Assembly: GCA_024680915.1 (NCBI GenBank)
Contig: JAILBN010000001.1
Span: 1-54,774 of the forward strand
Direction of reading: 5' to 3'
DNA from: Treponemataceae bacterium
GTDB lineage: Bacteria > Spirochaetota > Spirochaetia > Treponematales > Treponemataceae
DNA: 54,774 nucleotides
Of this stretch, positions 1-8,436 are shown one piece after another (within the stretch, counting starts at the first letter, position 1; every line of letters starts with the position of its first letter). Made by a program: the position numbers and the translations under genes. The notes below the pieces were generated by a model, which saw nothing but the letters and a program-made list of their open reading frames with translations, was not told where the DNA came from and did not search any database.

Positions 1-2739
1 GGAAACTTCGTCCTTACGGAGAGCCTGATAAATTATTTCAAGTACACGAATTACTTTGTTGCGTCAGCGACAAATACCCCGGCCGGAAACAACGGCAACA
101 GCGGCTCTCCCTACGCACCGCTCGCGACCATAAGCGAGGCATTGCGCCGTATTTCCGTAACTGGCTCAGCCAGTGATGATTACACTATCTGGCTTATGTC
201 GGACATTACGGGTAACGTCACAATGCCGGGAAGCGGCTCCGTCGGACTTGATGGAAAAGCATCATCAATTAAGATAAGATCATGGCAGAACGGTGGCGCA
301 ACTCTGAGCGGAGAGTCAGGACGCGTCCTCAGTGTCGAGACGACAGTTCCCGTAACGCTTGAGAACCTTACGATAAGAGACGGCTCCACAACCGAAAACG
401 GTGGAGGAATCTACATATCAAGCGGTACGGAAGTAACGCTTGCAAGCTGCACTGTCACAGGCAACTCTGTTACGGGCAGCGGCTTGGGCGGCGGCGTATA
501 CAACGGAGGAACACTCAAAATAAAAGGAAAAACGATTGTCACCGACAACACAACAGACAACGTTTACCTGCCGTCCGGCAAAACAATAAACATCATCGAC
601 GCACTCTACCCAGCAAGCAAAATCGGCGTTACGACAGTGAATAAGCCTAGTTACGGTTCGCAGGTTGTCATCACTAATGGATTGGGTGACAGCGGGCTTA
701 CGGACGCTCAAATAAGCAGTATATTCTCTGGCGATGAAGGCTACGCTGTTCTTGCCGGAACAGACACGAACGAGGGCGAGGCGACACTGGCGGCGAGCGG
801 CGGAAGCATGAGCGACGTTTTTGACTACTCTGTTGCACTTTCTTGCAAAGAAAAGTTCATCGCGCCTGGTTCAATTATATCTGTCGCCGCGGAAGTCAAA
901 AAAGGCTCGGATACGGTCGCTGTTACCGCAGCCGAAGACTTAGCGTGGAATTTCACGCTTTACTACTACGGTGACGAGGTTGCATCCATGACAGCAGTGA
1001 AAGGAGTAGGCTACGGTTCATTCCGGGTTCCGGTAAACCTGCACATTTTTGGCGGAGTGAATTACGAACTTCATGCCTCGGCGGTATACGACGGCGTAGC
1101 TTACGACAAGGACTTCAAGCTCACCGGATACTCCTCTTCTGTACCTTACGGCTTCGTCGCGGTAACAGGCGCGACTGTCACAGATACGATAAGCGGCTCA
1201 TACATATTCAAAGGAAGCCCCGTGGTTATTCCTAACATGTATGTATGCGATCATGAAGTAACGCAAGCGGAATATCTTGCTGTCATGGGCTTAACGCAGG
1301 AGTCCATACTGAGTGCGGATTATGGTCTTGGCAATAATTACCCTGCATATTATGGTCTTGGCAATAATTACCCTGCATATAATATGAGCTGGTTCGATAT
1401 GCTTGTGTACTGCAACAAACGGAGTATTGCGGAAGGACTCACTCCATGCTACATGATAAATAATTCAACGAATCCTGATAGCTGGGGTGAAGTTCCGGAT
1501 TCAGCGACTCATGCGAATTACGCTGTATGGAATGCTGTTACATGCGATTTTAACGCGGGCGGTTACCGCCTGCCGACAGAAGCAGAATGGGAGTACGCTG
1601 CCCGCGGCGGAAACGGACTGACAGGAACGCAATACACATACAGCGGAAGCAGTACGCTAGGTGATGTCGCATGGTATAATAATAACAGTGAATACAGTTC
1701 TCACGAGGTAAAAACAAAGGCCAAAAACAGTCTTGGTATATACGACATGAGCGGCAACGTATGGGAAAGGTGCTGGGATCTGGGTACTAATTCTGAAGGT
1801 GCGAGAGGGCGTGCTGTGCGTGGTGGTTCTGCAGGATGCAATACTGTGGACTGTACTGTTTACGGCCTGAATTATTATGATGTGCCGGAACAACATAAAA
1901 ATGATGACGGTTTCCGCGTAGTACGCACCATCGACTCGGCTGTATTAGTCGCCGTTAATGGCGCGACGGTAAGCGGCGCAGTCTCTGGTTCATCCGTGTT
2001 CATAGCAGGACGCTCCGTGACGATTCCGAATTTGTATGTGAGCGATCACGAGGTTACGCAGGCAGAATATCAGGCTGTAATGGGAACGAACCCGAGCACT
2101 TTTGACGGTTCAAGTGGAAGAGAACCGGCATCTGGCGAAATTCAGGTAAACCGCCCTGTTGAGCGCGTAACCTGGTACGATGCGCTCGTTTACTGCAATA
2201 CAAAGAGCATTATAGACAACTTAACGCCATGTTATACGATAAACGGCAGCACAAACCCTGCTGCTTGGGGAACGGTTCCAACATCGAGCAATGATACTTG
2301 GAACGCAGCGGCGTGCAATTTCAACGCGAACGGCTACCGTCTGCCAACAGAAGCAGAGTGGGAGTACGTGGCACGAGGCGGCAACAACGGAATACCGACA
2401 ACTCAGACAACACACAGTGGAAGCGACACAGTCGACGCTGTTGCTTGGTACCACGACAACAGCGGAAACATAACGCACGAGGTTAAGAAATTGAACGCAA
2501 ATACGCTTGGAATATGTGATATGAGCGGAAACGTATGGGAGTGGTGCTGGGACTGGTATGGCGACATAACGAGCAGCACGGCAGCCTCTGGTGTTTCGTC
2601 TGGTCCTAGCCGCATTATTCGCGGTGGTTCTTACAGCCGCTATGCTTCTCTATGTACTGTATCTTACCGGTACGACTTCGGACAGTGGGATGTCAAGAAC
2701 AGCAATATCGGTTTCCGCGTTGTACGCACCGCACAGTAA
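1..2739 (+). CDS. Large surface-type protein, beta-helix plus two FGE/SUMF1-like domains (5' end outside window)
   Basis: The frame is open from base 1, so the gene starts upstream and only the last 912 residues are seen. The N-terminal visible part has the motif GNNGNSGSPYAPLATISEA and short beta-rich repeats typical of right-handed beta-helix proteins. Two C-terminal domains of the formylglycine-generating-enzyme/SUMF1 (C-type-lectin-like) fold follow, at about residues 400-643 and 653-912, each with GYRLPTEAEWEY, DMSGNVWE and an RGGS...GFRVVRT ending. Domain 1 keeps both cysteines at the FGE catalytic positions (GGSAGCNTVDC); domain 2 keeps only the second (GGSYSRYASLC), so enzyme activity of domain 2 is unlikely. 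Domain 1 has ER where domain 2 has EW after GNVW. Probably exported and ligand-binding; the signal peptide cannot be seen. A related fold is diversified by a retroelement in Treponema denticola TvpA. Confidence 0.85.
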   Translation, partial: GNFVLTESLINYFKYTNYFVASATNTPAGNNGNSGSPYAPLATISEALRRISVTGSASDDYTIWLMSDITGNVTMPGSGSVGLDGKASSIKIRSWQNGGATLSGESGRVLSVETTVPVTLENLTIRDGSTTENGGGIYISSGTEVTLASCTVTGNSVTGSGLGGGVYNGGTLKIKGKTIVTDNTTDNVYLPSGKTINIIDALYPASKIGVTTVNKPSYGSQVVITNGLGDSGLTDAQISSIFSGDEGYAVLAGTDTNEGEATLAASGGSMSDVFDYSVALSCKEKFIAPGSIISVAAEVKKGSDTVAVTAAEDLAWNFTLYYYGDEVASMTAVKGVGYGSFRVPVNLHIFGGVNYELHASAVYDGVAYDKDFKLTGYSSSVPYGFVAVTGATVTDTISGSYIFKGSPVVIPNMYVCDHEVTQAEYLAVMGLTQESILSADYGLGNNYPAYYGLGNNYPAYNMSWFDMLVYCNKRSIAEGLTPCYMINNSTNPDSWGEVPDSATHANYAVWNAVTCDFNAGGYRLPTEAEWEYAARGGNGLTGTQYTYSGSSTLGDVAWYNNNSEYSSHEVKTKAKNSLGIYDMSGNVWERCWDLGTNSEGARGRAVRGGSAGCNTVDCTVYGLNYYDVPEQHKNDDGFRVVRTIDSAVLVAVNGATVSGAVSGSSVFIAGRSVTIPNLYVSDHEVTQAEYQAVMGTNPSTFDGSSGREPASGEIQVNRPVERVTWYDALVYCNTKSIIDNLTPCYTINGSTNPAAWGTVPTSSNDTWNAAACNFNANGYRLPTEAEWEYVARGGNNGIPTTQTTHSGSDTVDAVAWYHDNSGNITHEVKKLNANTLGICDMSGNVWEWCWDWYGDITSSTAASGVSSGPSRIIRGGSYSRYASLCTVSYRYDFGQWDVKNSNIGFRVVRTAQ
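1321..1380 (+). repeat. Perfect 30-bp tandem duplication inside the first FGE-like domain
   Basis: Bases 1321-1350 and 1351-1380 are identical. The repeat is in frame and encodes two copies of YGLGNNYPAY. The second FGE-like domain has a single equivalent segment (NRPVERVTW), so the extra copy looks like a recent slippage or duplication event. Confidence 0.9.
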
Positions 2740-2742
2740 CTA

Positions 2743-2773
2743 GGTGGCAACCGTCGCAGACGGTTAAGCCACC
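2743..2773. other. Strong hairpin just after the FGE-like gene (possible DGR target hairpin or terminator)
   Basis: Two nested arms, GGTGGC plus AACCGTC, pair with GACGGTT and GCCACC around a three-base GCA loop, with a two-base AA bulge. It starts four bases after the stop codon. No T-run follows, so it is not a typical intrinsic terminator. Diversity-generating retroelement targets usually carry a GC-rich hairpin just past the variable region, which is the alternative reading. Confidence 0.7.
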
Positions 2774-2790
2774 GTCAAGCGCCCATATAG

Positions 2791-3105
2791 TTATTCTGCC
2801 AACACTGTCGGTAAATCCCTTGCTCCATAAACGATTCTGATTATATAAGCGTTGTCATCAATGAGTTTATAAAAAATGGAATAATTACCTTCGGAAAAAA
2901 ATCTTACGCCTTCGCTAAGATAAGGCTCAACTTGATAAAAATGATATGAATCCGCCATAAAAGACAAATCTTCTATTACTTTCATAAGTCTAAGAACCAG
3001 ACGAGCGGCATTTATAGAATCTTTTTTCTCTTCTGAAAGATATGAGTATATGTCGTCTAAATCTGATTCCGCTTCTTTTGAATAAATAACCTTGAAGTCA
3101 TTCAT
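2791..3105 (-). CDS. RelE/ParE-superfamily toxin
   Basis: A 104-residue basic-acidic protein that reads as a ParE/RelE fold: an N-terminal helical hairpin with AESDLDDIYSYLSEE, then beta strands with VRFFSEGNYSIFYKLIDD and a final IIRIVYGARDLPTVL, which is the usual YRVxHxARD-type end of ParE toxins. The length is normal for the family (about 90-110). Members act either as gyrase poisons (ParE) or ribosome-dependent mRNases (RelE); the sequence alone favours ParE. The start codon overlaps the stop of the upstream antitoxin gene by ATGA, so the two are translationally coupled. Confidence 0.85.
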   Translation of the reverse strand: MNDFKVIYSKEAESDLDDIYSYLSEEKKDSINAARLVLRLMKVIEDLSFMADSYHFYQVEPYLSEGVRFFSEGNYSIFYKLIDDNAYIIRIVYGARDLPTVLAE

Positions 3106-3425
3106 ATTCCATATTTTTCATGAAATCGCTGATGAACGACATCGGCAGGAATACATCGACCTTCTTTTATAGAGGCAAGTCCCTCATCCAGTTTTTGATG
3201 TAAATCTTCTACGCTTGATACTCTAAGACTAGGAGGTGCTGGCTCTTCTTCCAATAAGGAGTCTTGCAAAACAGAAAACAATGATAATCGCTGCTGATAT
3301 GATAACGCTAGAATTGTAGCTACTAATTTAGAATAATCTTCCTGTGGCATATCATCCTCCAGATATTTCAATTCTATCATTGTTTTTGAAATAAATAAAG
3401 CTTTCTGTTTTGATGAGAAATTCAT
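3102..3425 (-). CDS. Antitoxin partner of the ParE-type toxin
   Basis: A 107-residue protein lying directly upstream of the toxin and overlapping it by four bases, the normal antitoxin-first order. The C-terminal half (SVEDLHQKLDEGLASIKEGR...) resembles the helical toxin-wrapping tail of addiction-module proteins; I do not see a clear DNA-binding domain. Two starts have good ribosome sites: ATG at 3425 behind GGGGGAG, and ATG at 3350 behind GGAGG, the second giving 82 residues (MPQEDYSKL...). The shorter form removes an N-terminal stretch that might otherwise be a DNA-binding or dimer segment. Confidence 0.7.
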   Translation of the reverse strand: MNFSSKQKALFISKTMIELKYLEDDMPQEDYSKLVATILALSYQQRLSLFSVLQDSLLEEEPAPPSLRVSSVEDLHQKLDEGLASIKEGRCIPADVVHQRFHEKYGI

Positions 3426-3444
3426 AGAAAACTCCCCCCTTGCT

Positions 3445-3473
3445 TTGAATCTTTCTGTGCGGTAAAATAGAAT
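3445..3473 (+). promoter_or_regulatory. Promoter for smc operon
   Basis: TTGAAT at 3445-3450, a 17-base spacer and TAGAAT at 3468-3473, 26 bases before the GTG start. It lies in the divergent gap with the antitoxin gene. Confidence 0.7.
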
Positions 3474-3499
3474 GCTATTTCTTCAAAAAAGAGGTTTTC

Positions 3500-6478
3500 G
3501 TGTTTCTCAAAAGTCTGGACATATTCGGATTCAAATCTTTCGCTGACCGTACCCATATAGAATTCGCAGACGGCATAACCGCTTTGCTCGGTCCTAACGG
3601 CTGTGGCAAAAGTAATGTCGTTGATGCTGTTAAGTGGGTTCTTGGTGAGCAGGGCGCAAAAAATATGCGTGCCGAGAAAATGGAAGATGTCATTTTCAAC
3701 GGTACAATGACCAGAAAACCTCTTAACGTAGCGGAAGTAACGCTCACAATTTCGAATGAGCAGGGGCTTCTTCCCCTTGATTTAAGCGAGATAACCATAA
3801 AAAGAAGGCTTTTCAGGTCTGGGGAAGGGGAGTACTGGATTAACGGAACTCAGGCCAAGCTTAAGGATGTGCGCGAGCTTTTCTGGGACACTGGCGTAGG
3901 CAAGGCGGCTTACTCCGTAATGGAGCAGGGCAAAATTGACCAGATTCTTTCCAGCAAGCCAGATGACCGACGTTATATTTTTGAGGAAGCCGCTGGAATC
4001 ACACGTTTTAAGGCAAGACGCGCTGAGGCAGAGCGTAAGCTTGAGAGGACTCAAGAAAATATGCGTCAGGTGGAAGGTATCCTCGGCGAAGTAAAACGCT
4101 CTTATGATGCCCTTAAGATTCAGGCGGATCAGACTAATAAATACAGAGAACTGAAAGAAAAAATATTCAATCTTGAGCTGGATATTCAGCTCCTTAGATT
4201 GAAAAATTTCATGGAGAACAAGAACAACAGAACTTACGATATTAAGAAGGCAGAAAAAGACCGGAGCCTTCTTAAAGCCGAGATTGATGCTATCAACAGT
4301 AATTTGGAGCAGCATCTGGATGAAGTGAATGCGATGGAGTCAAAAATCGTTTCTCTTCAGAAAGAAATTTATGGACTCGCAGTCGAGAAAAACGGCAAAG
4401 ACAGTCAAATAAAGCTTTTAAATGAAAGGGAAAGCGAAGTAAAACAGAAAATCAATCAGCTTGAAGGACGTAAGTCACAGATTGAGGAGCGGATAGAAAC
4501 TCTGAAGGAAGATGCGGACAGTCAGGAAGCTGCTCTTTATGATTTAAACAAAAGACTTTCGGAAATCGCAAGGAATATTGCTTCCTTTGAAGACAATATA
4601 AAGATAGCTGGTGACCGTATAAATGATAACGATAAGCTTGTCGCCGAGCTGGAATCACAGATATCAGAGCTTGATGTAGAGCGGGGAATGCTTAAGTCAG
4701 AGCTGGAGGAGATTACTGATGATATAGTGACTCAGCTTGACTCCAAGCTTCGTGATGCAGGTTACTCCTCTTCTTCTCGGAAAAAAGCTCAGGAAGCTGT
4801 TGATTTGGTGATTGGTCAGTTAAGGGTTCTTATTTCCGGGCGTAAAAGTATTTTTGAAGACTTTTCCATGCTGCATGATCCCACGGAGAGTGACGTACAG
4901 AAATTCTCGACCAATGCAGTTTCTTCTTTCAAGGAGCTGGAGAAGCTGGTTTCTGCCCTTGAGACTGCATTCAGTGGCTATACGGCCACGACCCCCTCCT
5001 TTATTGACGAGTTCCTTTCTCCAGAGGGAATAATAACAAAAAAACGTAGTATAGACAGAAAAATTGACGATAACAGGAATCTGGTCCTGGAAAAGCGTGA
5101 CAAAATACAGTCTTTGAAAACGGATACATCAGATCTTGTAAAAAAGATTGATGAGTATAGGGCTACACTTGAGGGAATGCGCATTAACCAGGCTCAGATG
5201 AAAACCCAGGTCACGGCCGCGGAAGATAAAATGCGTTTTCTGCGTAGAGAATTATCTGATCAAGAAGCAGCTCTTCACGATCTTGAGAATGAGCTCTATG
5301 AAGAAAACCGGCGTTACGATGAGCTTAAGGAGCAGATACTGGAGCTGGAGGGAGAGATTGCTTCCATCGAAAGAAAAGGTCTCAAGCTGACGGATGATCT
5401 TAACAATCTGGAGACTACTGTAAAAGAGCGTAATTCCGATGTCATAGAGAGTCAGGAGACTTTGCGCTTAAAAAAAGATTCTATGGCTTCTCTTCAGTCC
5501 CAGATAGAAAGATTTAATCTGGAGCTTGCCACTGCCGAGACGGAAATCAGGTCGACCTTGGAAAATTTCCGAGAGACTCATTCACGTGACCTTATGGAAT
5601 TCCAGGACAGAATGGAATCCATTACCGCGGCTCCGGGAGCTTTGAGGTATCAGCTTTCCAACGCAAAGTCTGAGATGAACGAGGTCGGTTCCGTAAATCT
5701 TATGGCTCCTGAGGAGTTTGCCGAGGCAAAAGAGCGGTATGATTTCCTTTCCACCCAGCTTTCAGACCTTCAGAAAGCGTGCGATGACCTGGTAAGAATA
5801 ACGGAAGAAATCCGCGCGGAATCAACGGAGCAGTTCCTTGCCACTTACAACAAGATAAAGAAAAACTTCCATAATATGTTCCGAAGGCTTTTCGGTGGCG
5901 GCCGGGCTGAGCTTAGACTTGTGGATCCTCAGAATGTTCTTGAATCTGGAATAGAGATTTTTGCTCAGCCCCCGGGAAAGAAGCTCGAGAATATTGCCCT
6001 CCTTTCTGGTGGTGAGAAAACTATGACGGCTGTATCCCTTTTGTTTGCCACATATATGGTGCGTCCTTCTCCCTTCTGTCTTTTGGATGAGATTGATGCC
6101 GCCCTTGATGAGCAGAATGTACTACGTTTCGTCCAGACTCTTAGGGAATTCGGCAATGTCAGCCAATATATAGTAATAACTCACAATAAGAAAACAGTCG
6201 CAGGCGCCGGGACCATGCTGGGCGTTACAATGGAAGAATCCGGAGTCAGCAAGGTCATAACAATAAAGCTTGAGGAAAACGGTAAGATTATTCTGCCGGA
6301 TCCTGAACCCTTCGAAGAAGAGGATGTGCCGCCTGAATCAGATGTATATATTCCGCCCCATCCCCCGAAAAGGAATGTTACTAACTATACGAAAGGTCTT
6401 ATCGTTGAGACCGCTAAAAAAGTAGAGCAGGAACCATCTGTGAAGGATAATCCTGATGAGATTAATAGGGACGAATAA
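3500..6478 (+). CDS. smc: Chromosome segregation protein SMC (short form)
   Basis: SMC ATPase that organises and segregates the chromosome as a long coiled-coil dimer. Walker A is GPNGCGKS at residues 31-38, followed by the SMC head signature FEEAAGITRFKARR; the C-terminal head has LLSGGEKTMTAVSLLFA near residue 833 and Walker B CLLDEIDAALDE near 860. Long coiled coils fill residues 165-830. GTG start behind AAAAAGAGG. At 992 residues it is about 190 shorter than the usual 1,170-1,190, and the middle (residues about 415-520) shows no recognisable canonical hinge with its glycine motifs. The C-terminal tail after the head is acidic and proline-rich. First gene of a three-gene run. Confidence 0.95.
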   Translation: MFLKSLDIFGFKSFADRTHIEFADGITALLGPNGCGKSNVVDAVKWVLGEQGAKNMRAEKMEDVIFNGTMTRKPLNVAEVTLTISNEQGLLPLDLSEITIKRRLFRSGEGEYWINGTQAKLKDVRELFWDTGVGKAAYSVMEQGKIDQILSSKPDDRRYIFEEAAGITRFKARRAEAERKLERTQENMRQVEGILGEVKRSYDALKIQADQTNKYRELKEKIFNLELDIQLLRLKNFMENKNNRTYDIKKAEKDRSLLKAEIDAINSNLEQHLDEVNAMESKIVSLQKEIYGLAVEKNGKDSQIKLLNERESEVKQKINQLEGRKSQIEERIETLKEDADSQEAALYDLNKRLSEIARNIASFEDNIKIAGDRINDNDKLVAELESQISELDVERGMLKSELEEITDDIVTQLDSKLRDAGYSSSSRKKAQEAVDLVIGQLRVLISGRKSIFEDFSMLHDPTESDVQKFSTNAVSSFKELEKLVSALETAFSGYTATTPSFIDEFLSPEGIITKKRSIDRKIDDNRNLVLEKRDKIQSLKTDTSDLVKKIDEYRATLEGMRINQAQMKTQVTAAEDKMRFLRRELSDQEAALHDLENELYEENRRYDELKEQILELEGEIASIERKGLKLTDDLNNLETTVKERNSDVIESQETLRLKKDSMASLQSQIERFNLELATAETEIRSTLENFRETHSRDLMEFQDRMESITAAPGALRYQLSNAKSEMNEVGSVNLMAPEEFAEAKERYDFLSTQLSDLQKACDDLVRITEEIRAESTEQFLATYNKIKKNFHNMFRRLFGGGRAELRLVDPQNVLESGIEIFAQPPGKKLENIALLSGGEKTMTAVSLLFATYMVRPSPFCLLDEIDAALDEQNVLRFVQTLREFGNVSQYIVITHNKKTVAGAGTMLGVTMEESGVSKVITIKLEENGKIILPDPEPFEEEDVPPESDVYIPPHPPKRNVTNYTKGLIVETAKKVEQEPSVKDNPDEINRDE

Positions 6479-6495
6479 GGAAAGAGAATTTTTCA

Positions 6496-6888
6496 ATGAA
6501 TGATAAGTTGAGTGCTTTCGTTGAGAAAGTCAGGTCCGTATCAGATAAAATGTATTCTTTAGTGTCCTCTTTGTGGGCGACGAACAGAACTCTTCTTCTT
6601 GCGAGCTGTGCTCTTATTATATGTATCCCTTTGATACTTATAGTTGTTATAGGTATTGATGATTCTGAGCCAGAAGCTGTAAAAAGTGATACTACTATTG
6701 GTGATTATATTTATCTTCCAGAGGAGCCTGGTCTTGGCAGCGACTATGTTTATTCGAGAAATAAACAAAATCATTGGACCGAGGAAGAATCTCTTGAATG
6801 GTTCGTTGAGCCTGATGGAAAAATGATGAACGATATGCGTACTGTAAACGATAGACTTATAAATGACTTGCTGGAGGCTGTACCTTGA
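6496..6888 (+). CDS. Small single-pass membrane protein, unknown function
   Basis: 130 residues with one clear hydrophobic segment at residues 32-53 (LLLASCALIICIPLILIVVI) and an acidic C-terminal tail containing EEPGLGSDYVYSRNKQ. No enzyme motif seen. It starts 17 bases after smc behind GGAAAGAG and overlaps the next gene by four bases, so it belongs to the smc operon. The long cytoplasmic or periplasmic tail orientation cannot be decided. Not recognised as a known family. Confidence 0.7.
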   Translation: MNDKLSAFVEKVRSVSDKMYSLVSSLWATNRTLLLASCALIICIPLILIVVIGIDDSEPEAVKSDTTIGDYIYLPEEPGLGSDYVYSRNKQNHWTEEESLEWFVEPDGKMMNDMRTVNDRLINDLLEAVP

Positions 6889-8354
6889 AGATCCATTTAG
6901 AAAGGATATTGATGATTGTCGGTTTTTTTTGCCTGACAAATACTTTTTTTGCACAATCTCTTGTCGGTGATAATGAATCCGATGATTTTTTTGAATTTGT
7001 AGTAGTTGAGCAATCCACCCCTCCTGTAGAGGTGGTCGAGCCTGATTCCTTAGAAGCGGTTACCGATGAGTTCATTCCTGTGGAGAACGATACCGCTTCA
7101 GAAGAGACCGTTGGGGATGAATCTCAGGAAGCTTCTGAAGACACCTCTTCTTCAGCCACAGTTACAGATGCTTCCAGTGATGTAGTTGAAGAGCTTTCAC
7201 TGAAGACAAATCTGACGGATACTGCCTCGCCGTCAGAAGCCCTTCCTTCTGAAACTGATGTGACTCTTATCGGGGAAGCCTCAGCTGTGATTGACTCTGC
7301 ACCAGTAGAGGCCGCAGCTGATAAGCTGTCTGGTGAACCTGAGTCAAGTGATGGGGTCATAAACACGGAGACGATCATTGCAGAGCCTAAGCCAGAAGAA
7401 AATTCTAGTCCTGCTGCAGACAATACGTCAGAAGCTTCTTCTTCAGAGACACCTGAGAATGCAGAGACGGAACCTGTACAGGAGGAAGAGCCCCCTGTTG
7501 ATGATAAAGCTCCTTCGCGGTCTGTGGAGATGAAGAAGAAAGAGTATCTTGATGTGGAGTATCCAGGAGAAGGATGGCTTTACATGGGGGATGAGAATGG
7601 CTCTAAGGTATTGACTTTTAAAGGTAGGGAACAGAAGGGCAGTACCACGATTTTTAAGTTTTATGCAGTCAGAAAGGGTGACGCTCTTCTTAAATTCAGT
7701 AAACATGATATCCTGACAGATACTGATATATATGATTATCTCCTTGTATCTGTAATTAATAAAAGTGGAAATAAACAGCATATAAAAGCACCTGAATATG
7801 TGCCTGCTCAGGCTGAATACCCGGAAGAGGATGAAGAGCTTGTCGAAGAGGATTTAAGTGATATGGAGCAGGAAGAAAATCCTGTGGAGGACTCTGAAGC
7901 AGAGGAGCCTTCTGAAGAGCAAGAAGAAGAGCCGGTAGAAGGGGTAGAAGAGCCCCTCGTTGAAGATATCGTTGTGGAAAGCGGAATATCATTATCTGAT
8001 GAGCCTGATGTCGTTTTCTCCTTCGGTGAAGGTATAGATTTCTTTGGATCAGATTCAAGTGATGATGACTATTATCAGCAGCTTATTGATGAGGCTAATG
8101 ATGCCTTTTTCAGCGGGAATGGACAGGAGGCTGTTGATAAAGCTCAGATTGTGATTGATGATGGAAGTTATTTTTCAGATGAAGCTTATTATATTCAAGC
8201 ACAGGTTTATGAGACCAATGAAGAGCTGCTTGATGTGAATAAGGCTTATGAACTATATAAAACAATAGTCGATTATTATCCAGAGAGTGCTTTCTGGACA
8301 AAAGCCTCTAAGAGGGTTACTTACCTGGACAGATACTATTACTCCATAAGGTAA
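6885..8354 (+). CDS. Exported acidic, low-complexity protein with C-terminal TPR-like region
   Basis: TTG start at 6885 overlaps the preceding stop (TTGA) and sits behind CTGGAGG. A signal peptide is clear (MKIHLERILMIVGFFCLTNT...FFA|Q). Residues 25-210 and 300-370 are rich in Glu, Ser, Pro and Val; between them is a beta-rich block (EYLDVEYPGEGWLYMGDENG then FKFYAVRKGDALLKF). The last 95 residues hold a helical TPR-like unit (DEANDAFFSGNGQEAVDKAQ, DEAYYIQAQVYETNEEL). Probably a periplasmic scaffold. The acidic linkers may span the periplasm. No family assigned; function unknown. Confidence 0.75.
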   Translation: MKIHLERILMIVGFFCLTNTFFAQSLVGDNESDDFFEFVVVEQSTPPVEVVEPDSLEAVTDEFIPVENDTASEETVGDESQEASEDTSSSATVTDASSDVVEELSLKTNLTDTASPSEALPSETDVTLIGEASAVIDSAPVEAAADKLSGEPESSDGVINTETIIAEPKPEENSSPAADNTSEASSSETPENAETEPVQEEEPPVDDKAPSRSVEMKKKEYLDVEYPGEGWLYMGDENGSKVLTFKGREQKGSTTIFKFYAVRKGDALLKFSKHDILTDTDIYDYLLVSVINKSGNKQHIKAPEYVPAQAEYPEEDEELVEEDLSDMEQEENPVEDSEAEEPSEEQEEEPVEGVEEPLVEDIVVESGISLSDEPDVVFSFGEGIDFFGSDSSDDDYYQQLIDEANDAFFSGNGQEAVDKAQIVIDDGSYFSDEAYYIQAQVYETNEELLDVNKAYELYKTIVDYYPESAFWTKASKRVTYLDRYYYSIR

Positions 8355-8368
8355 GAACTATTGGCGAT

Positions 8369-8410
8369 AAAAAAAAACAGCCTCAAACTAGTTGGGGCTG
8401 TTTTTTTTTT
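8369..8410. terminator. Bidirectional intrinsic terminator
   Basis: Arms CAGCCTCAA (8378-8386) and TTGGGGCTG (8392-8400) are flanked by an A-run on one side and a T-run on the other, so it can stop both the smc operon and the minus-strand phosphatase operon. Confidence 0.9.
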
Positions 8411-8436
8411 ATGAGCAAAACCGATATTCGGGAAAA

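Noticed and set aside
3782-4315. A 177-codon open frame on the minus strand inside smc
   Set aside because: It lies wholly within the strongly supported smc gene, has no ribosome site and no family resemblance; it is a mirror frame.
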